Below are positions 6,617 to 12,219 of a stretch of DNA of 21,492 bases, piece after piece. A program made the translations under genes and the position numbers. The notes beneath the pieces were generated by a model. The model was not told the origin of the DNA. It made no database searches and saw only the letters and a program-made list of their open reading frames with translations. Source of the DNA: a virus. Numbering within the stretch: the stretch's first letter is position 1; each line of letters begins with the position of its first letter. The stretch is taken from positions 1 to 21,492 of the IMG/VR virus record IMGVR_UViG_3300047673_000388. One strand, written 5' to 3'.

Positions 6617-6722
6617 GGCGGTCGGGACGGTGGAGAAAGTCGCCGGCCAAGATCAGGCGTCAACCAAACGGTTACGGGCCTGCAGACCGGAGAGCCAGGT
6701 TCGACCCCTGGGGCCGCCACCA
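6617..6722 (+). tRNA. tRNA-like element with CCA end, identity unresolved
   Basis: The 3' part is a clean tRNA: T stem CCAGG/CCTGG with loop TTCGACC (6695-6711), acceptor strand GGCCGCC (6712-6718), then A and encoded CCA (6720-6722). A full 7-bp partner GGCGGTC (one G-U pair) lies at 6617-6623, followed by a D-arm-like GAC/GTC hairpin (6626-6641). The total of 106 nt is about 30 too long for a standard tRNA, and no good 5-bp anticodon stem with U33 can be drawn; a TGCAG loop near 6681 hints at Cys (GCA) or Ala (TGC). It is either a degenerate tRNA, a tRNA with extra sequence, or the tRNA-like end of a larger RNA. Confidence 0.45.
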
Positions 6723-6723
6723 A

Positions 6724-6743
6724 CTCCATAGCTGTCTCGTCCT
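6724..6743. repeat. 20-bp exact direct repeat, copy 1
   Basis: CTCCATAGCTGTCTCGTCCT lies one base after the tRNA-like CCA end and recurs exactly at 7037-7056. The copies flank 293 bp of gene-free, hairpin-rich DNA. The flanking bases differ, so the match stops sharply at 20 bp. Confidence 0.85.
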
Positions 6744-6872
6744 CTCCCCGGTGCGTCGCCCCTCTGAGTGCGGAGCGGGGGTGCGTTAAACGTCGGAGCC
6801 AGCGCCCGCAACGCTGGAAGACCGGCGGCCGGGGCCTGCGCCCTGTCGCTACGTCTTGTGTCTCTCTTGCAG

Positions 6873-6920
6873 TTGACTGCCCGGCCCGGTGATCCTCCCC
6901 AAATCCGGGCCGGGGGTCAA
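6873..6920. other. Long GC hairpin
   Basis: CCCGGCCCGG (6880-6889) pairs perfectly with CCGGGCCGGG (6905-6914) across a 15-nt loop. After a small internal loop, TTGAC (6873-6877) pairs with GTCAA (6916-6920), giving 15 pairs in all. A short T-containing stretch (TCGTCTATTTG) follows on the plus strand, so a plus-strand terminator is possible but not typical. Confidence 0.5.
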
Positions 6921-7007
6921 TCGTCTATTTGTCCGGCCGGCCGGATTGGGCCGGGGTGCCCCGTCGAGCGGAAGCGCGGGGGACGGCCTTCGCCGCCGAC
7001 AGAGCGA

Positions 7008-7032
7008 GGGCCGGAGACGAAACCCCCGGCCC
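7008..7032 (-). terminator. Putative terminator of the minus-strand operon
   Basis: Read on the minus strand, GGGCCGGGGG pairs with TCTCCGGCCC over a 5-nt TTTCG loop, ten pairs including two G-U. It lies 23 bp past the stop of the last minus-strand gene. On the plus strand the inner three pairs are weaker, so the structure favours minus-strand transcripts. There is no U-tract, so it may be only a stabilising 3' hairpin. Confidence 0.45.
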
Positions 7033-7036
7033 ATCG

Positions 7037-7056
7037 CTCCATAGCTGTCTCGTCCT
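7037..7056. repeat. 20-bp exact direct repeat, copy 2
   Basis: Identical to 6724-6743. This copy reaches two bases into the stop codon of the last minus-strand gene, so one edge of the duplicated segment coincides with the end of that operon. Confidence 0.85.
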
Positions 7057-7282
7057 AGCCCGGCGTGCGAGAGCCGGCCTGGGCGAGTTCGTAGGCCGTC
7101 TGCCGCGGGATCGGCTTCTCGGGGATCTGCCGCGCCTCTTCAAGCGTCAGCTCGGGATGCCCGCGAGCCTCGGCAAGCGCGCGGCCGAGCCGGTGCCGCA
7201 GCTCGACCACGCGCATCTCCGCTTCGAGGATTTCCTGCGCGGTCGCGCCGATGTCTAGGCGGATCTGCTCGGCCGCTCTCAC
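7055..7282 (-). CDS. Small helical protein, possible HTH
   Basis: 75 residues, last gene of the minus-strand operon. The GTG start at 7282 overlaps the upstream stop as GTGA, which decides it against longer upstream readings in the same frame. The first 45 residues are an amphipathic helix pair (AAEQIRLDIGATAQEILEAE, RVVELRHRLGRALAEARG). LTLEEARQIPEKPIPRQTAY may form a short helix-turn-helix. The C-terminus is AGSRTPG. I do not recognise a family; it could be a small regulator or an antitoxin-like protein, but no toxin partner is evident. Confidence 0.6.
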   Translation of the reverse strand: MRAAEQIRLDIGATAQEILEAEMRVVELRHRLGRALAEARGHPELTLEEARQIPEKPIPRQTAYELAQAGSRTPG

Positions 7283-7578
7283 TCTGCGACTCCGTAGAAC
7301 TCGCCGCACTCGATGCACTGGTACTCGACCGTGTCGGCCGTGAGCCGGTTGCGCGATCCTTTCCGCGGTGTGTGCTCGTGCTCGGCGAGTGCCTCTTCGA
7401 GCCAGTCGATGGCCGGGCCGCCGACCGCCTCCCAGAGCTCGTCGACGTCGACCAGGGCGAGCCTCCCAGGACTGACCGGCTCCCCGGTGCGGTCCTTGAC
7501 CAGGTCGGCCAGGACCGCCACGAGGCACTCAGAGCGGCCGCCGTGAACCTCGCCGCAGTTGCGGCAGGCCACGCTCAT
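7279..7578 (-). CDS. Small zinc-binding hypothetical protein
   Basis: 99 residues. The ATG at 7578 overlaps the upstream TGA (ATGA). CRNCGE at the N-terminus (residues 5-8 region) and CIECGEFYG at the C-terminus give two CxxC knuckles that could share one zinc across the fold. Between them lies VAVLADLVKDRTGEPVSPGR and an acidic helix AIDWLEEALAEHEHTPRKGS. The CIECGEFY ending resembles small phage zinc fingers. It is part of an overlapping three-gene set at the end of the operon. Function unknown. Confidence 0.72.
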   Translation of the reverse strand: MSVACRNCGEVHGGRSECLVAVLADLVKDRTGEPVSPGRLALVDVDELWEAVGGPAIDWLEEALAEHEHTPRKGSRNRLTADTVEYQCIECGEFYGVAE

Positions 7579-8057
7579 TCGACCAGCTCCGGCACGACGC
7601 GACGCCCCAGCTCTTCCGCGGCGGCGCGGTCCTGGCCGCTGAGCACGCGCTCGGCCGAGCCGGTCCACGAGTAGCGGTAGAGAACGCGGCTGATCTCGAG
7701 CGGCCCATAGGCCGTCGAGCCGTCTCCCGCGACCGCGGCCGGGTCGACGACGTCACACTCGAAAATGAGCCGGTCGTCGGGGCCGCCGGTCCCGAGCACG
7801 ACTTCGAGCGAGACGGTCCTTTCAACTGCGAGCGGGTACTCGTCGAGCCGCTCTGCCGCTTCCTCTTCGATCTGCGGTGCCTCGATCGGTCCCGGCTGCC
7901 CGTAGGCAATGCCAAGGCCGAGCATCTGATCGTTACTGATCTCGTCGATTCCCTCGCCGCGCGCCAGGCCGGTGAGGAGGATTAGATCGTCGAGACGGTC
8001 GCGGAGCTGCTGCTCGACTTCCGCGGCCGCGTCTCCGACCTCGTGTTGCGTGTTCAT
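7575..8057 (-). CDS. Hypothetical acidic protein
   Basis: 160 residues. The start at 8057 (MNTQHEVGD) follows GAAGGAG with good spacing; an in-frame ATG at 8081 (MNATEGDT) lies in a conserved leader box and lacks a ribosome site. The N-terminal 35 residues form an acidic helix (AAAEVEQQLRDRLDDLILLT), the middle is mixed, and strands such as VERTVSLEVVLG and DRLIFECDVVD suggest a small beta sheet. No family is recognised. It overlaps the next gene by four bases. Confidence 0.7.
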   Translation of the reverse strand: MNTQHEVGDAAAEVEQQLRDRLDDLILLTGLARGEGIDEISNDQMLGLGIAYGQPGPIEAPQIEEEAAERLDEYPLAVERTVSLEVVLGTGGPDDRLIFECDVVDPAAVAGDGSTAYGPLEISRVLYRYSWTGSAERVLSGQDRAAAEELGRRVVPELVE

Positions 8058-8075
8058 CGTGTCTCCTTCGGTTGC

Positions 8076-8088
8076 GTTCATGGGTACA
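8076..8088 (-). promoter_or_regulatory. Conserved leader box upstream of the 160-aa gene
   Basis: On the minus strand TGTACCCATGAAC, identical to the box at 8429-8441. It sits directly after a T-arm-like hairpin and before the ribosome site GAAGGAG. A shorter variant (GTACATGAACGCA) precedes the first gene of the operon. It may be a protein-binding or RNA element, or the remains of a leader start codon. Confidence 0.5.
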
Positions 8089-8093
8089 AGGGG

Positions 8094-8116
8094 CGGCCGG
8101 GAATCGAACCCGGCCG
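8094..8116 (-). other. tRNA T-arm-like hairpin (A)
   Basis: On the minus strand CGGCCGGG-TTCGATT-CCCGGCCG: eight perfect pairs around a canonical T loop. It lies 12 bp after the stop of the 92-aa gene and just before the conserved leader box. No anticodon or D arm can be drawn, and no CCA follows, so it is not a complete tRNA. It may be a remnant of a tRNA or an RNA-processing hairpin. Confidence 0.6.
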
Positions 8117-8128
8117 ATGCCAATCGCC

Positions 8129-8407
8129 CTAGCGCTCTGCGTGTACGTGACGTCGTGCACCGTCGAGAATCGCGTCGACCTCGCAGCCCTCTTCGACTGC
8201 CCAGTGGAGAACGTTCGCCACGACGTCGACGGCGCCCGTATGCGCCGCGTCGGCCCCTTCACCGTCTGGGTAGTCCGGCGCGCCTGCTTCGACCGCTGCG
8301 AGGCCGTAGGCGACTCTGCAGGCCTGCCCGATATGCCCGTACTCGGCCAGGTCGGCGTCGATCTCCGATTGGCTCGGCACGTTGACTGCCTTTGCACTGA
8401 GGATCAT
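8129..8407 (-). CDS. Hypothetical protein
   Basis: 92 residues. The start at 8407 (MILSAKAVNV) follows GAAGGGAAG. An in-frame ATG at 8434 (MNSDRREAP) lies in the conserved leader box with no ribosome site, so the shorter form is preferred. The sequence is largely helical with many Ala and acidic residues: SEIDADLAEYGHIGQACRVA, then AAHTGAVDVVANVLHWAVEE and a basic C-terminus RRHVHAER. It resembles the small unknown helical proteins of phage accessory regions; no motif identifies a function. T-arm-like hairpins flank the gene on both sides. Confidence 0.68.
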   Translation of the reverse strand: MILSAKAVNVPSQSEIDADLAEYGHIGQACRVAYGLAAVEAGAPDYPDGEGADAAHTGAVDVVANVLHWAVEEGCEVDAILDGARRHVHAER

Positions 8408-8428
8408 GGGTGCTTCCCTTCTGTCGCT

Positions 8429-8441
8429 GTTCATGGGTACA
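8429..8441 (-). promoter_or_regulatory. Conserved leader box upstream of the 92-aa gene
   Basis: On the minus strand TGTACCCATGAAC, the same 13 bp as at 8076-8088, again placed immediately after a T-arm-like hairpin and before a purine-rich ribosome site. Confidence 0.5.
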
Positions 8442-8443
8442 GG

Positions 8444-8474
8444 ACCGCCCGCCGGAGTCGAACCGACGAGCGGC
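8444..8474 (-). other. tRNA acceptor/T-arm-like minihelix (B)
   Basis: On the minus strand a 7-bp GCCGCTC/GGGCGGT stem (two G-U pairs) stacks directly on a 5-bp GTCGG/CCGGC stem with loop TTCGACT. This gives a continuous 12-bp helix, exactly the geometry of a tRNA acceptor-T minihelix. It occupies the gap between the 96-aa and 92-aa genes. D arm, anticodon arm and CCA are absent. The structure is seen; a processing or regulatory role is inferred. Confidence 0.6.
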
Positions 8475-8481
8475 CAGGTGC

Positions 8482-8772
8482 TCAGCGTCCGTCGTGCGTG
8501 CACCCGATCTGACCGCAGACCGAGCAGTACTCCTCGTCGTCGAGCTTGCGCAGCTCCGATACCTCGAGCACGTGCACGCGGTCGTCTCCGACCATCACGG
8601 CGCGCACCCTCGACGTATCGGTATCGACGAATCCGTCCTCGTCGGCCTCGCCGACGTCGTAGCCGGTCAGATACCAGGCGACGCCCTCATAGCCCTCGAC
8701 CGCGTAGCGAGCCTCGAAGTCGACGGGATCGCCTCCCAGGCCGTCGCAGTGCATGTAGTCCTCAACGATCAT
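8482..8772 (-). CDS. Hypothetical protein with C-terminal zinc knuckle
   Basis: 96 residues, beginning 3 bp after the upstream stop. The body looks beta-rich (FEARYAVEGYEGVAWYLTGY, VRAVMVGDDRVHVLEVSELR). The C-terminus CSVCGQIGCTHDGR has three Cys and a His, a likely zinc knuckle. Acidic residues are abundant (DVGEADEDGFVDTDTS). I do not recognise the family. It would be cotranscribed with the 169-aa gene upstream; a T-arm-like minihelix follows its stop. Confidence 0.72.
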   Translation of the reverse strand: MIVEDYMHCDGLGGDPVDFEARYAVEGYEGVAWYLTGYDVGEADEDGFVDTDTSRVRAVMVGDDRVHVLEVSELRKLDDEEYCSVCGQIGCTHDGR

Positions 8773-8775
8773 CGG

Positions 8776-9285
8776 TCAGCCCCGCGGCTTCCGCTCGGCC
8801 AACATGCCGAGCCGATGGTGACCCTCGCCGCGACCGATCATCGTCGAGTACTCGATGATCGCGTAGCGGACACCGGATCGAGATTCGCGACGCACGGCCA
8901 GGATCTCGGAGAACGCGGTGTCCCCGTAGGCCTTGCGCCAGAGGTCCCCGACTTCGAGGTCGTCGACGGTGACGACTTCGACGGTGAGCGTGCGGTTCTC
9001 TTTGTCGACCTGCTCCCGCACACGGTCGCCTCTCGCTCTCGCGTCCTCCTCGATCACGAGCAGGCGCCACACGCAGCCGGGAAACGGATTGACGGTCAGC
9101 CCACCATGCCGCTCGACGTAGTCGACCAGCTCCTCGACAGTGTCGCCGGGCATCCCGGCCTCGCCGCCGCAGTTGATGAGCATGGAGTTCGCCGCGTCGA
9201 CCAGCTCGTCGTAGTTCTCAGTCATCGTGACTTCGCCGCGCGTCTCCTCGACGATGCGGTACTGGGTCTGGGTCTGGGTGCTCAT
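8776..9285 (-). CDS. Hypothetical protein, first gene of minus-strand operon
   Basis: 169 residues. The start at 9285 (MSTQTQTQYRIVEETRG) follows a strong GAAGGAGG; an in-frame ATG at 9315 (MNADPIEGGS) falls in a variant of the leader box. A first part carries a helix ENYDELVDAANSMLINCGG and GDTVEELVDYVERHGGLTV. A second part is beta-rich: RTLTVEVVTVDDLEVGDLWR, then TAFSEILAVRRESRSGVRYA and IIEYSTMIGRGEGHH. This looks like two small domains, the second possibly a barrel-like fold. No family is recognised. Confidence 0.72.
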   Translation of the reverse strand: MSTQTQTQYRIVEETRGEVTMTENYDELVDAANSMLINCGGEAGMPGDTVEELVDYVERHGGLTVNPFPGCVWRLLVIEEDARARGDRVREQVDKENRTLTVEVVTVDDLEVGDLWRKAYGDTAFSEILAVRRESRSGVRYAIIEYSTMIGRGEGHHRLGMLAERKPRG

Positions 9286-9472
9286 GCTGCCTCCTTCGAT
9301 TGGGTCTGCGTTCATGTACGGATCATCGTACACCCGATACCACGGATCGAGAGCGGGTGGACACATGTTCGAGGGGTCAGCTCGTCGACGACAGAGCGAG
9401 AGACGGCCCGATGGCTCGACGCGCGATGGCAGCAAACACGCGCGCGACGTCCTCGACCAGGTCGACGAGCTG

Positions 9473-9500
9473 GGTTGACATACCCGAGGGAATGACAACC
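9473..9500. promoter_or_regulatory. Operator-like inverted repeat
   Basis: GGTTGACAT (9473-9481) and ATGACAACC (9492-9500) form an inverted repeat with one mismatch and a 10-bp spacer. Half-site centres are 19 bp apart, suited to a dimeric repressor. It contains a perfect TTGACA (9475-9480), but no -10 follows at 16-18 bp on the plus strand. Confidence 0.4.
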
Positions 9501-9672
9501 CCCCTTCGGCTCTGCGAGTGAGTCTCCATCGTGGCCTCGCATCATGGGCACGATGGCCGGTGCCGATCACGCACGAAACCGACGACGGCCAGCCGGCGAA
9601 ACCAGGGGGGGAGGGGAGTGTGCGAATCCCGCGGCGGCGGCGTATATATATGGCCCTCCCGCTCTACAAGAA

Positions 9673-9701
9673 TTGCCCTAAATAGCGGCCTTGTGTACAC
9701 A
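9673..9701 (+). promoter_or_regulatory. Weak candidate late promoter
   Basis: TTGCCC and TACACA are separated by 17 bp in the most AT-containing part of the region, about 115 bp upstream of the first rightward gene. Matches to consensus are four and three of six, so this is only a suggestion. The nearby TATATATAT run could serve instead. Confidence 0.2.
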
Positions 9702-9814
9702 TTCCGCCTCCCCGTCCGCTAGGTTGCCCGAGTCCCGATCCCCCGCAGTGACGGAATGGATGCGGTGAGGGGGGCCGGGACAGCCTTGATCCCAGCGACG
9801 TGAGGAGAGCCCCA

Positions 9815-11329
9815 GTGAGCGACACCGTCAAGCCCGACCCAACCGATCAGCCCGGCCAGATGGCAGAGGCGATGCCCCTCGACCACCTTCCGGGGTTCTA
9901 CGGTCGGCTCGGCGAGGTTCTCGAGGAGGGGGCCGCCCCGGATGTACGGGAGGCCGTGCGTTTCGTCGACGACGCCTTCCCGATCAGCTTCCTCCTCCCC
10001 AACGAGGCGGTGCGGCCGTGCCACCCGCCGATGAAGGGGATCTCGATCGACTTCCGCGGATCGAAGATTGACGCCTCCCTGGGGGTGCCGCCGGGCTACT
10101 GGGTTGTCCGCGATGCCGAGGGCAAGCTGTACCTCTACTCCGACTTCGACCTCAAGCGAGGTTGGTATCGCCTCGGCGAGCCCGAGTACGTCTGGACGCC
10201 GGCCAAGGAGCGCTTCCCGGAGGGGACCACCCAGGCGATCAACCGCCTCGAGCATCGCATCGAGCGGGAGCGCGATGCCGAGCGATCCGCACCGCGGCGC
10301 GAGAAGACCTCCGAGCGGATCGCTGCCAAGCAGGCCGGGATGGAGCAGATCTCCCGCGAGGCGATGGAGCGCGGCGCCGAGATCCTCGCCGGGGGGATCG
10401 AGAAGGTCGCCCCGGATGGCTGGCAGGGCGAGGAGCCCGCCGAGGGCAGCCGCCGGAAGCTGATCCGCGACGTCGTCTGGGAGACGATCAAGGGCTGGGA
10501 CCTCGAGCGCTCGAGCGGCGAGGGCTACGCCGGAGCGACCGGGACCGATGCCCTGACGATCGCCGACGCAGTCGAGGCGGCCCTCCTGCGGGCCCACGGG
10601 CACCGCGGCTGCGCCGAGTGCGACGGCAGCGAGGAGCGAGCCCTGCGGCTCGAAAAGGAGCGCGACGAGCTCGCCGAGGAATGCCGGCAGGCCGATGCCC
10701 GCGCGACCGCGGCCACGATCCGCGCCGATCGGCTCGACGAGCATCTCAGCCAGCTCCGCTTCGTCGAGGCCCCCGGCGGCAAAGTTCGCGAGGGCACCCG
10801 CGAGCTGCACATCGTCCTCGCCGACAACCACAACCCCGGCGATCCGCAGCCCTTCTTCGTCGAGCTCGAGGATCAGGACGGTCGCGGCGTCGGCGGCTTC
10901 GAGCGGCGCCAGGGCGAGCCGGGCCTGACCCACATCGTGATCCCCTATGGCCGCGACGACGAGTGGCTCACCGAGGTCGCCTACCAGGCCGCGGGGGCCG
11001 CGACTCGGCCGTTGATGGAAGACCATCCCGACTACGTCTTCCCCTCTGAGCGCGTCTCCGAGGCCGTCGCCGAACTCTTGCGCGACTTCAATATCGAGGT
11101 CCCCGACAGCTACCCCGGCGGCCGGCGACTCGAGATGAACGGGCTCCGGTCGCTCGTCGAGGAGCGCGAGCTCTCCGACTACGAGCGGCGCCTGCTCGAG
11201 CAGCGCGAAGACGCCCGCGCCGGGGAATCCCGCCTCATGGAACAGCGCAACGCGGCCCTCGGCCTCCTGCGCTGGCTGATCGGCGATCTGATCCCGCCCT
11301 ACCCCGGCTTCGAGGAGGAGGCGGACTGA
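9815..11329 (+). CDS. Large hypothetical protein, multi-domain
   Basis: 504 residues. The GTG at 9815 (VSDTVKPDPTDQPG) is chosen because GAGGAGAG lies 6 bp upstream; a GTG at 9800 is in frame but overlaps that site. The N-terminal 110 residues are mixed, with RFVDDAFPISFLLPNEAVRP and PPGYWVVRDAEGKLYLYSDF. A long basic/acidic helical section follows (RLEHRIERERDAERSAPRRE), then a CAECDGSEE knuckle and a coiled coil (LRLEKERDELAEECRQADAR). The last 200 residues include a beta-rich segment and a final helical part. It heads the rightward operon. It looks like fused phage accessory domains; no function is recognised. Confidence 0.8.
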   Translation: MSDTVKPDPTDQPGQMAEAMPLDHLPGFYGRLGEVLEEGAAPDVREAVRFVDDAFPISFLLPNEAVRPCHPPMKGISIDFRGSKIDASLGVPPGYWVVRDAEGKLYLYSDFDLKRGWYRLGEPEYVWTPAKERFPEGTTQAINRLEHRIERERDAERSAPRREKTSERIAAKQAGMEQISREAMERGAEILAGGIEKVAPDGWQGEEPAEGSRRKLIRDVVWETIKGWDLERSSGEGYAGATGTDALTIADAVEAALLRAHGHRGCAECDGSEERALRLEKERDELAEECRQADARATAATIRADRLDEHLSQLRFVEAPGGKVREGTRELHIVLADNHNPGDPQPFFVELEDQDGRGVGGFERRQGEPGLTHIVIPYGRDDEWLTEVAYQAAGAATRPLMEDHPDYVFPSERVSEAVAELLRDFNIEVPDSYPGGRRLEMNGLRSLVEERELSDYERRLLEQREDARAGESRLMEQRNAALGLLRWLIGDLIPPYPGFEEEAD

Positions 11330-11622
11330 TGCCGGCCGAGAAGAAGGGCGTCGTCGGCCCCACCGATCGGGACGAGATCACCGACGAGGAGCTCGCCAGG
11401 CGGGTCCGTGAGGCCGACGTGGTCGTGCTCCTCTCTGACGGGGGCCGGACGGCGACGAACTTCGTCAAGGGGGTCGGCCCGGTCCCGATCGACTGGGAGG
11501 TCAGCTTCGGGGAGAAAGACGATCCGCCCGGCACGATCCGCATGTTCACGATGAAGGGCGGTTGGACGAAGGCCGAGTGGCTCAAGTGCGATCGCTCTGC
11601 GCTCCACGAGGAGGCCGGCTGA
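11329..11622 (+). CDS. Hypothetical protein
   Basis: 97 residues, ATG in a TGATG overlap. The N-terminus is polar, then EELARRVREADVVVLLSDGG suggests a helix and a strand, followed by short strands (PVPIDWEVSFGEKD, GTIRMFTMKGGWTKAEW). The second half shares the flavour of the 117-aa gene at 12219, which also ends in a HIDWEDPS-type strand, but the similarity is weak. No family is recognised; it is coupled to both neighbours. Confidence 0.72.
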   Translation: MPAEKKGVVGPTDRDEITDEELARRVREADVVVLLSDGGRTATNFVKGVGPVPIDWEVSFGEKDDPPGTIRMFTMKGGWTKAEWLKCDRSALHEEAG

Positions 11623-11888
11623 TGGAGGCCAAGCTCGCGGCGATCGCGAAGTTCTGCGCCGAGCACGAGGGCACCTTCGCCCTCGGCATCGGTCAGAAAG
11701 GCGGGTGGTCGGCGATGCTCAACTTCGGCCGCGAGGCCCCCGACTCGCCGATGGCCGGCGGCTCGGCGATCGGTGCCGGCGACACCGCGCTCGAGGCGAT
11801 CGACGGGGTGATCTCCGAGGCGAAGATCGAGGTCGGCCCGGACCCGAAGGGGAAGCCGGTCGATCAGCCTGACGGGACGATCGAGTGA
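11622..11888 (+). CDS. Hypothetical protein
   Basis: 88 residues. The ATG at 11622 overlaps the previous stop (TGATG), which decides the start although the frame is open further upstream. It begins with a helix (EAKLAAIAKFCAEHEGTFAL), then GIGQKGGWSAMLNFG and a helix GDTALEAIDGVISEAKIEVG. This helix-strand-helix layout recalls small phage proteins with a dsRBD-like or DUF-type fold, but I cannot name one. It ends in GTGA with the next gene. Confidence 0.7.
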   Translation: MEAKLAAIAKFCAEHEGTFALGIGQKGGWSAMLNFGREAPDSPMAGGSAIGAGDTALEAIDGVISEAKIEVGPDPKGKPVDQPDGTIE

Positions 11889-12016
11889 GCAAGAAGCGCG
11901 GCAAGGCCCGGAAACGGATGCCCAAGTCCAAGCGCGGTCACAAGGCTTGGTGCGCGTCGCGGCTCTCAAGCGCGGCCTGCAACTGCGGCGTCGAGCGGCA
12001 GCAGGAACGACGCTGA
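11885..12016 (+). CDS. Tiny basic Cys-containing protein
   Basis: 43 residues, GTG start in a GTGA overlap with the upstream stop, and a TGATG junction with the next gene. The N-terminal half is extremely basic (KKRGKARKRMPKSKRGHK); the second half has three Cys (WCASRLSSAACNCGVERQ). Such a peptide could bind nucleic acid and perhaps a metal. Existence rests on exact coupling at both ends and in-frame fit between two genes, since it is too short for codon statistics. Function unknown. Confidence 0.6.
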   Translation: MSKKRGKARKRMPKSKRGHKAWCASRLSSAACNCGVERQQERR

Positions 12017-12219
12017 TGGGCGCCTGGGCCGAGACGGTCGTTCACGACCGCGACAACTCCTACCCACCCCGCGTCGGCGAAGAGTGTGCATATCGGTGTG
12101 GCCGGGTCTTCAAGTCGGGCGACAGCGCCTTCCGCCTGACCGAGCGCAACGACGACGATTGGGTCTGCGCGGCCTGCGAGCGGGGAGAGAAAGCTGCGCC
12201 CGAGGGGATGGGCGTCTAG
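12016..12219 (+). CDS. Small zinc-finger-like protein
   Basis: 67 residues, start fixed by the TGATG overlap. ECAYRCGRVFKSGDSAFRLT and DDWVCAACERGE supply two CxxxC/CxxC knuckles about 30 residues apart, the spacing of a zinc ribbon. The N-terminus is polar. It is the fourth small zinc-type protein in the window. A DNA- or protein-binding adaptor role is plausible but unproven. Its stop overlaps the next start (TAGTG). Confidence 0.72.
   Translation: MGAWAETVVHDRDNSYPPRVGEECAYRCGRVFKSGDSAFRLTERNDDDWVCAACERGEKAAPEGMGV

Larger units (their letters stand above)
6744..7036. other. Gene-free hairpin-rich spacer between direct repeats
   Basis: No supportable gene was found on either strand. It holds a CGCCCC/GGGGTG stem (6757-6783), a perfect 6-bp stem with 7-nt loop CCAGCG-CCCGCAA-CGCTGG (6799-6817), the long hairpin at 6873-6920, a 14-bp perfect palindrome TCCGGCCGGCCGGA (6932-6945), and the putative minus-strand terminator at 7008-7032. 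The segment is bounded exactly by the two 20-bp repeats, which suggests a duplication or an inserted unit. Its function is unknown. Confidence 0.5.
9286..9814. other. Divergent intergenic control region
   Basis: There is no supportable gene in these 529 bp. Visible elements: TGTACG/CGTACA inverted repeat (9315-9332) just upstream of the minus-strand operon; a perfect 12-bp inverted repeat CAGCTCGTCGAC (9378-9389) with GTCGACGAGCTG (9461-9472); the operator-like repeat at 9473-9500; a TATATATAT run (9644-9652), very unusual in this DNA; and GTGTACAC (9693-9700). It separates divergent transcription units, so promoters for both should lie here, but no complete -35/-10 pair is clear. Confidence 0.6.

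Noticed and set aside
6617-6722. tmRNA
   Set aside because: The 3' part would fit, but the conserved 5' domain with its TTCGAC motif, the pseudoknots and a tag-peptide frame ending in an Ala-rich tail are not seen.
6511-6729. Minus-strand reading frame across the tRNA-like element
   Set aside because: Its start (MELVAAPGVEPGSPVC) is the kind of peptide that results from translating the antisense of a tRNA T arm and is a known annotation artefact.
7972-8512. Plus-strand reading frames opposite the minus-strand accessory genes
   Set aside because: They cross the T-arm hairpins in antisense (RESNPADANRP, GVEPTSGQVL), lack ribosome sites, and conflict with the well-coupled minus-strand genes.
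9475-9503. Complete sigma-70 promoter built on the perfect TTGACA
   Set aside because: The bases 16-18 bp downstream are C-rich and do not resemble a -10 hexamer; the hexamer is better explained as part of an inverted repeat.
9531-9722. Short plus-strand frame in the divergent region
   Set aside because: It has no ribosome site, runs through the AT run and C/G tracts, and its product has no coherent fold or motif.
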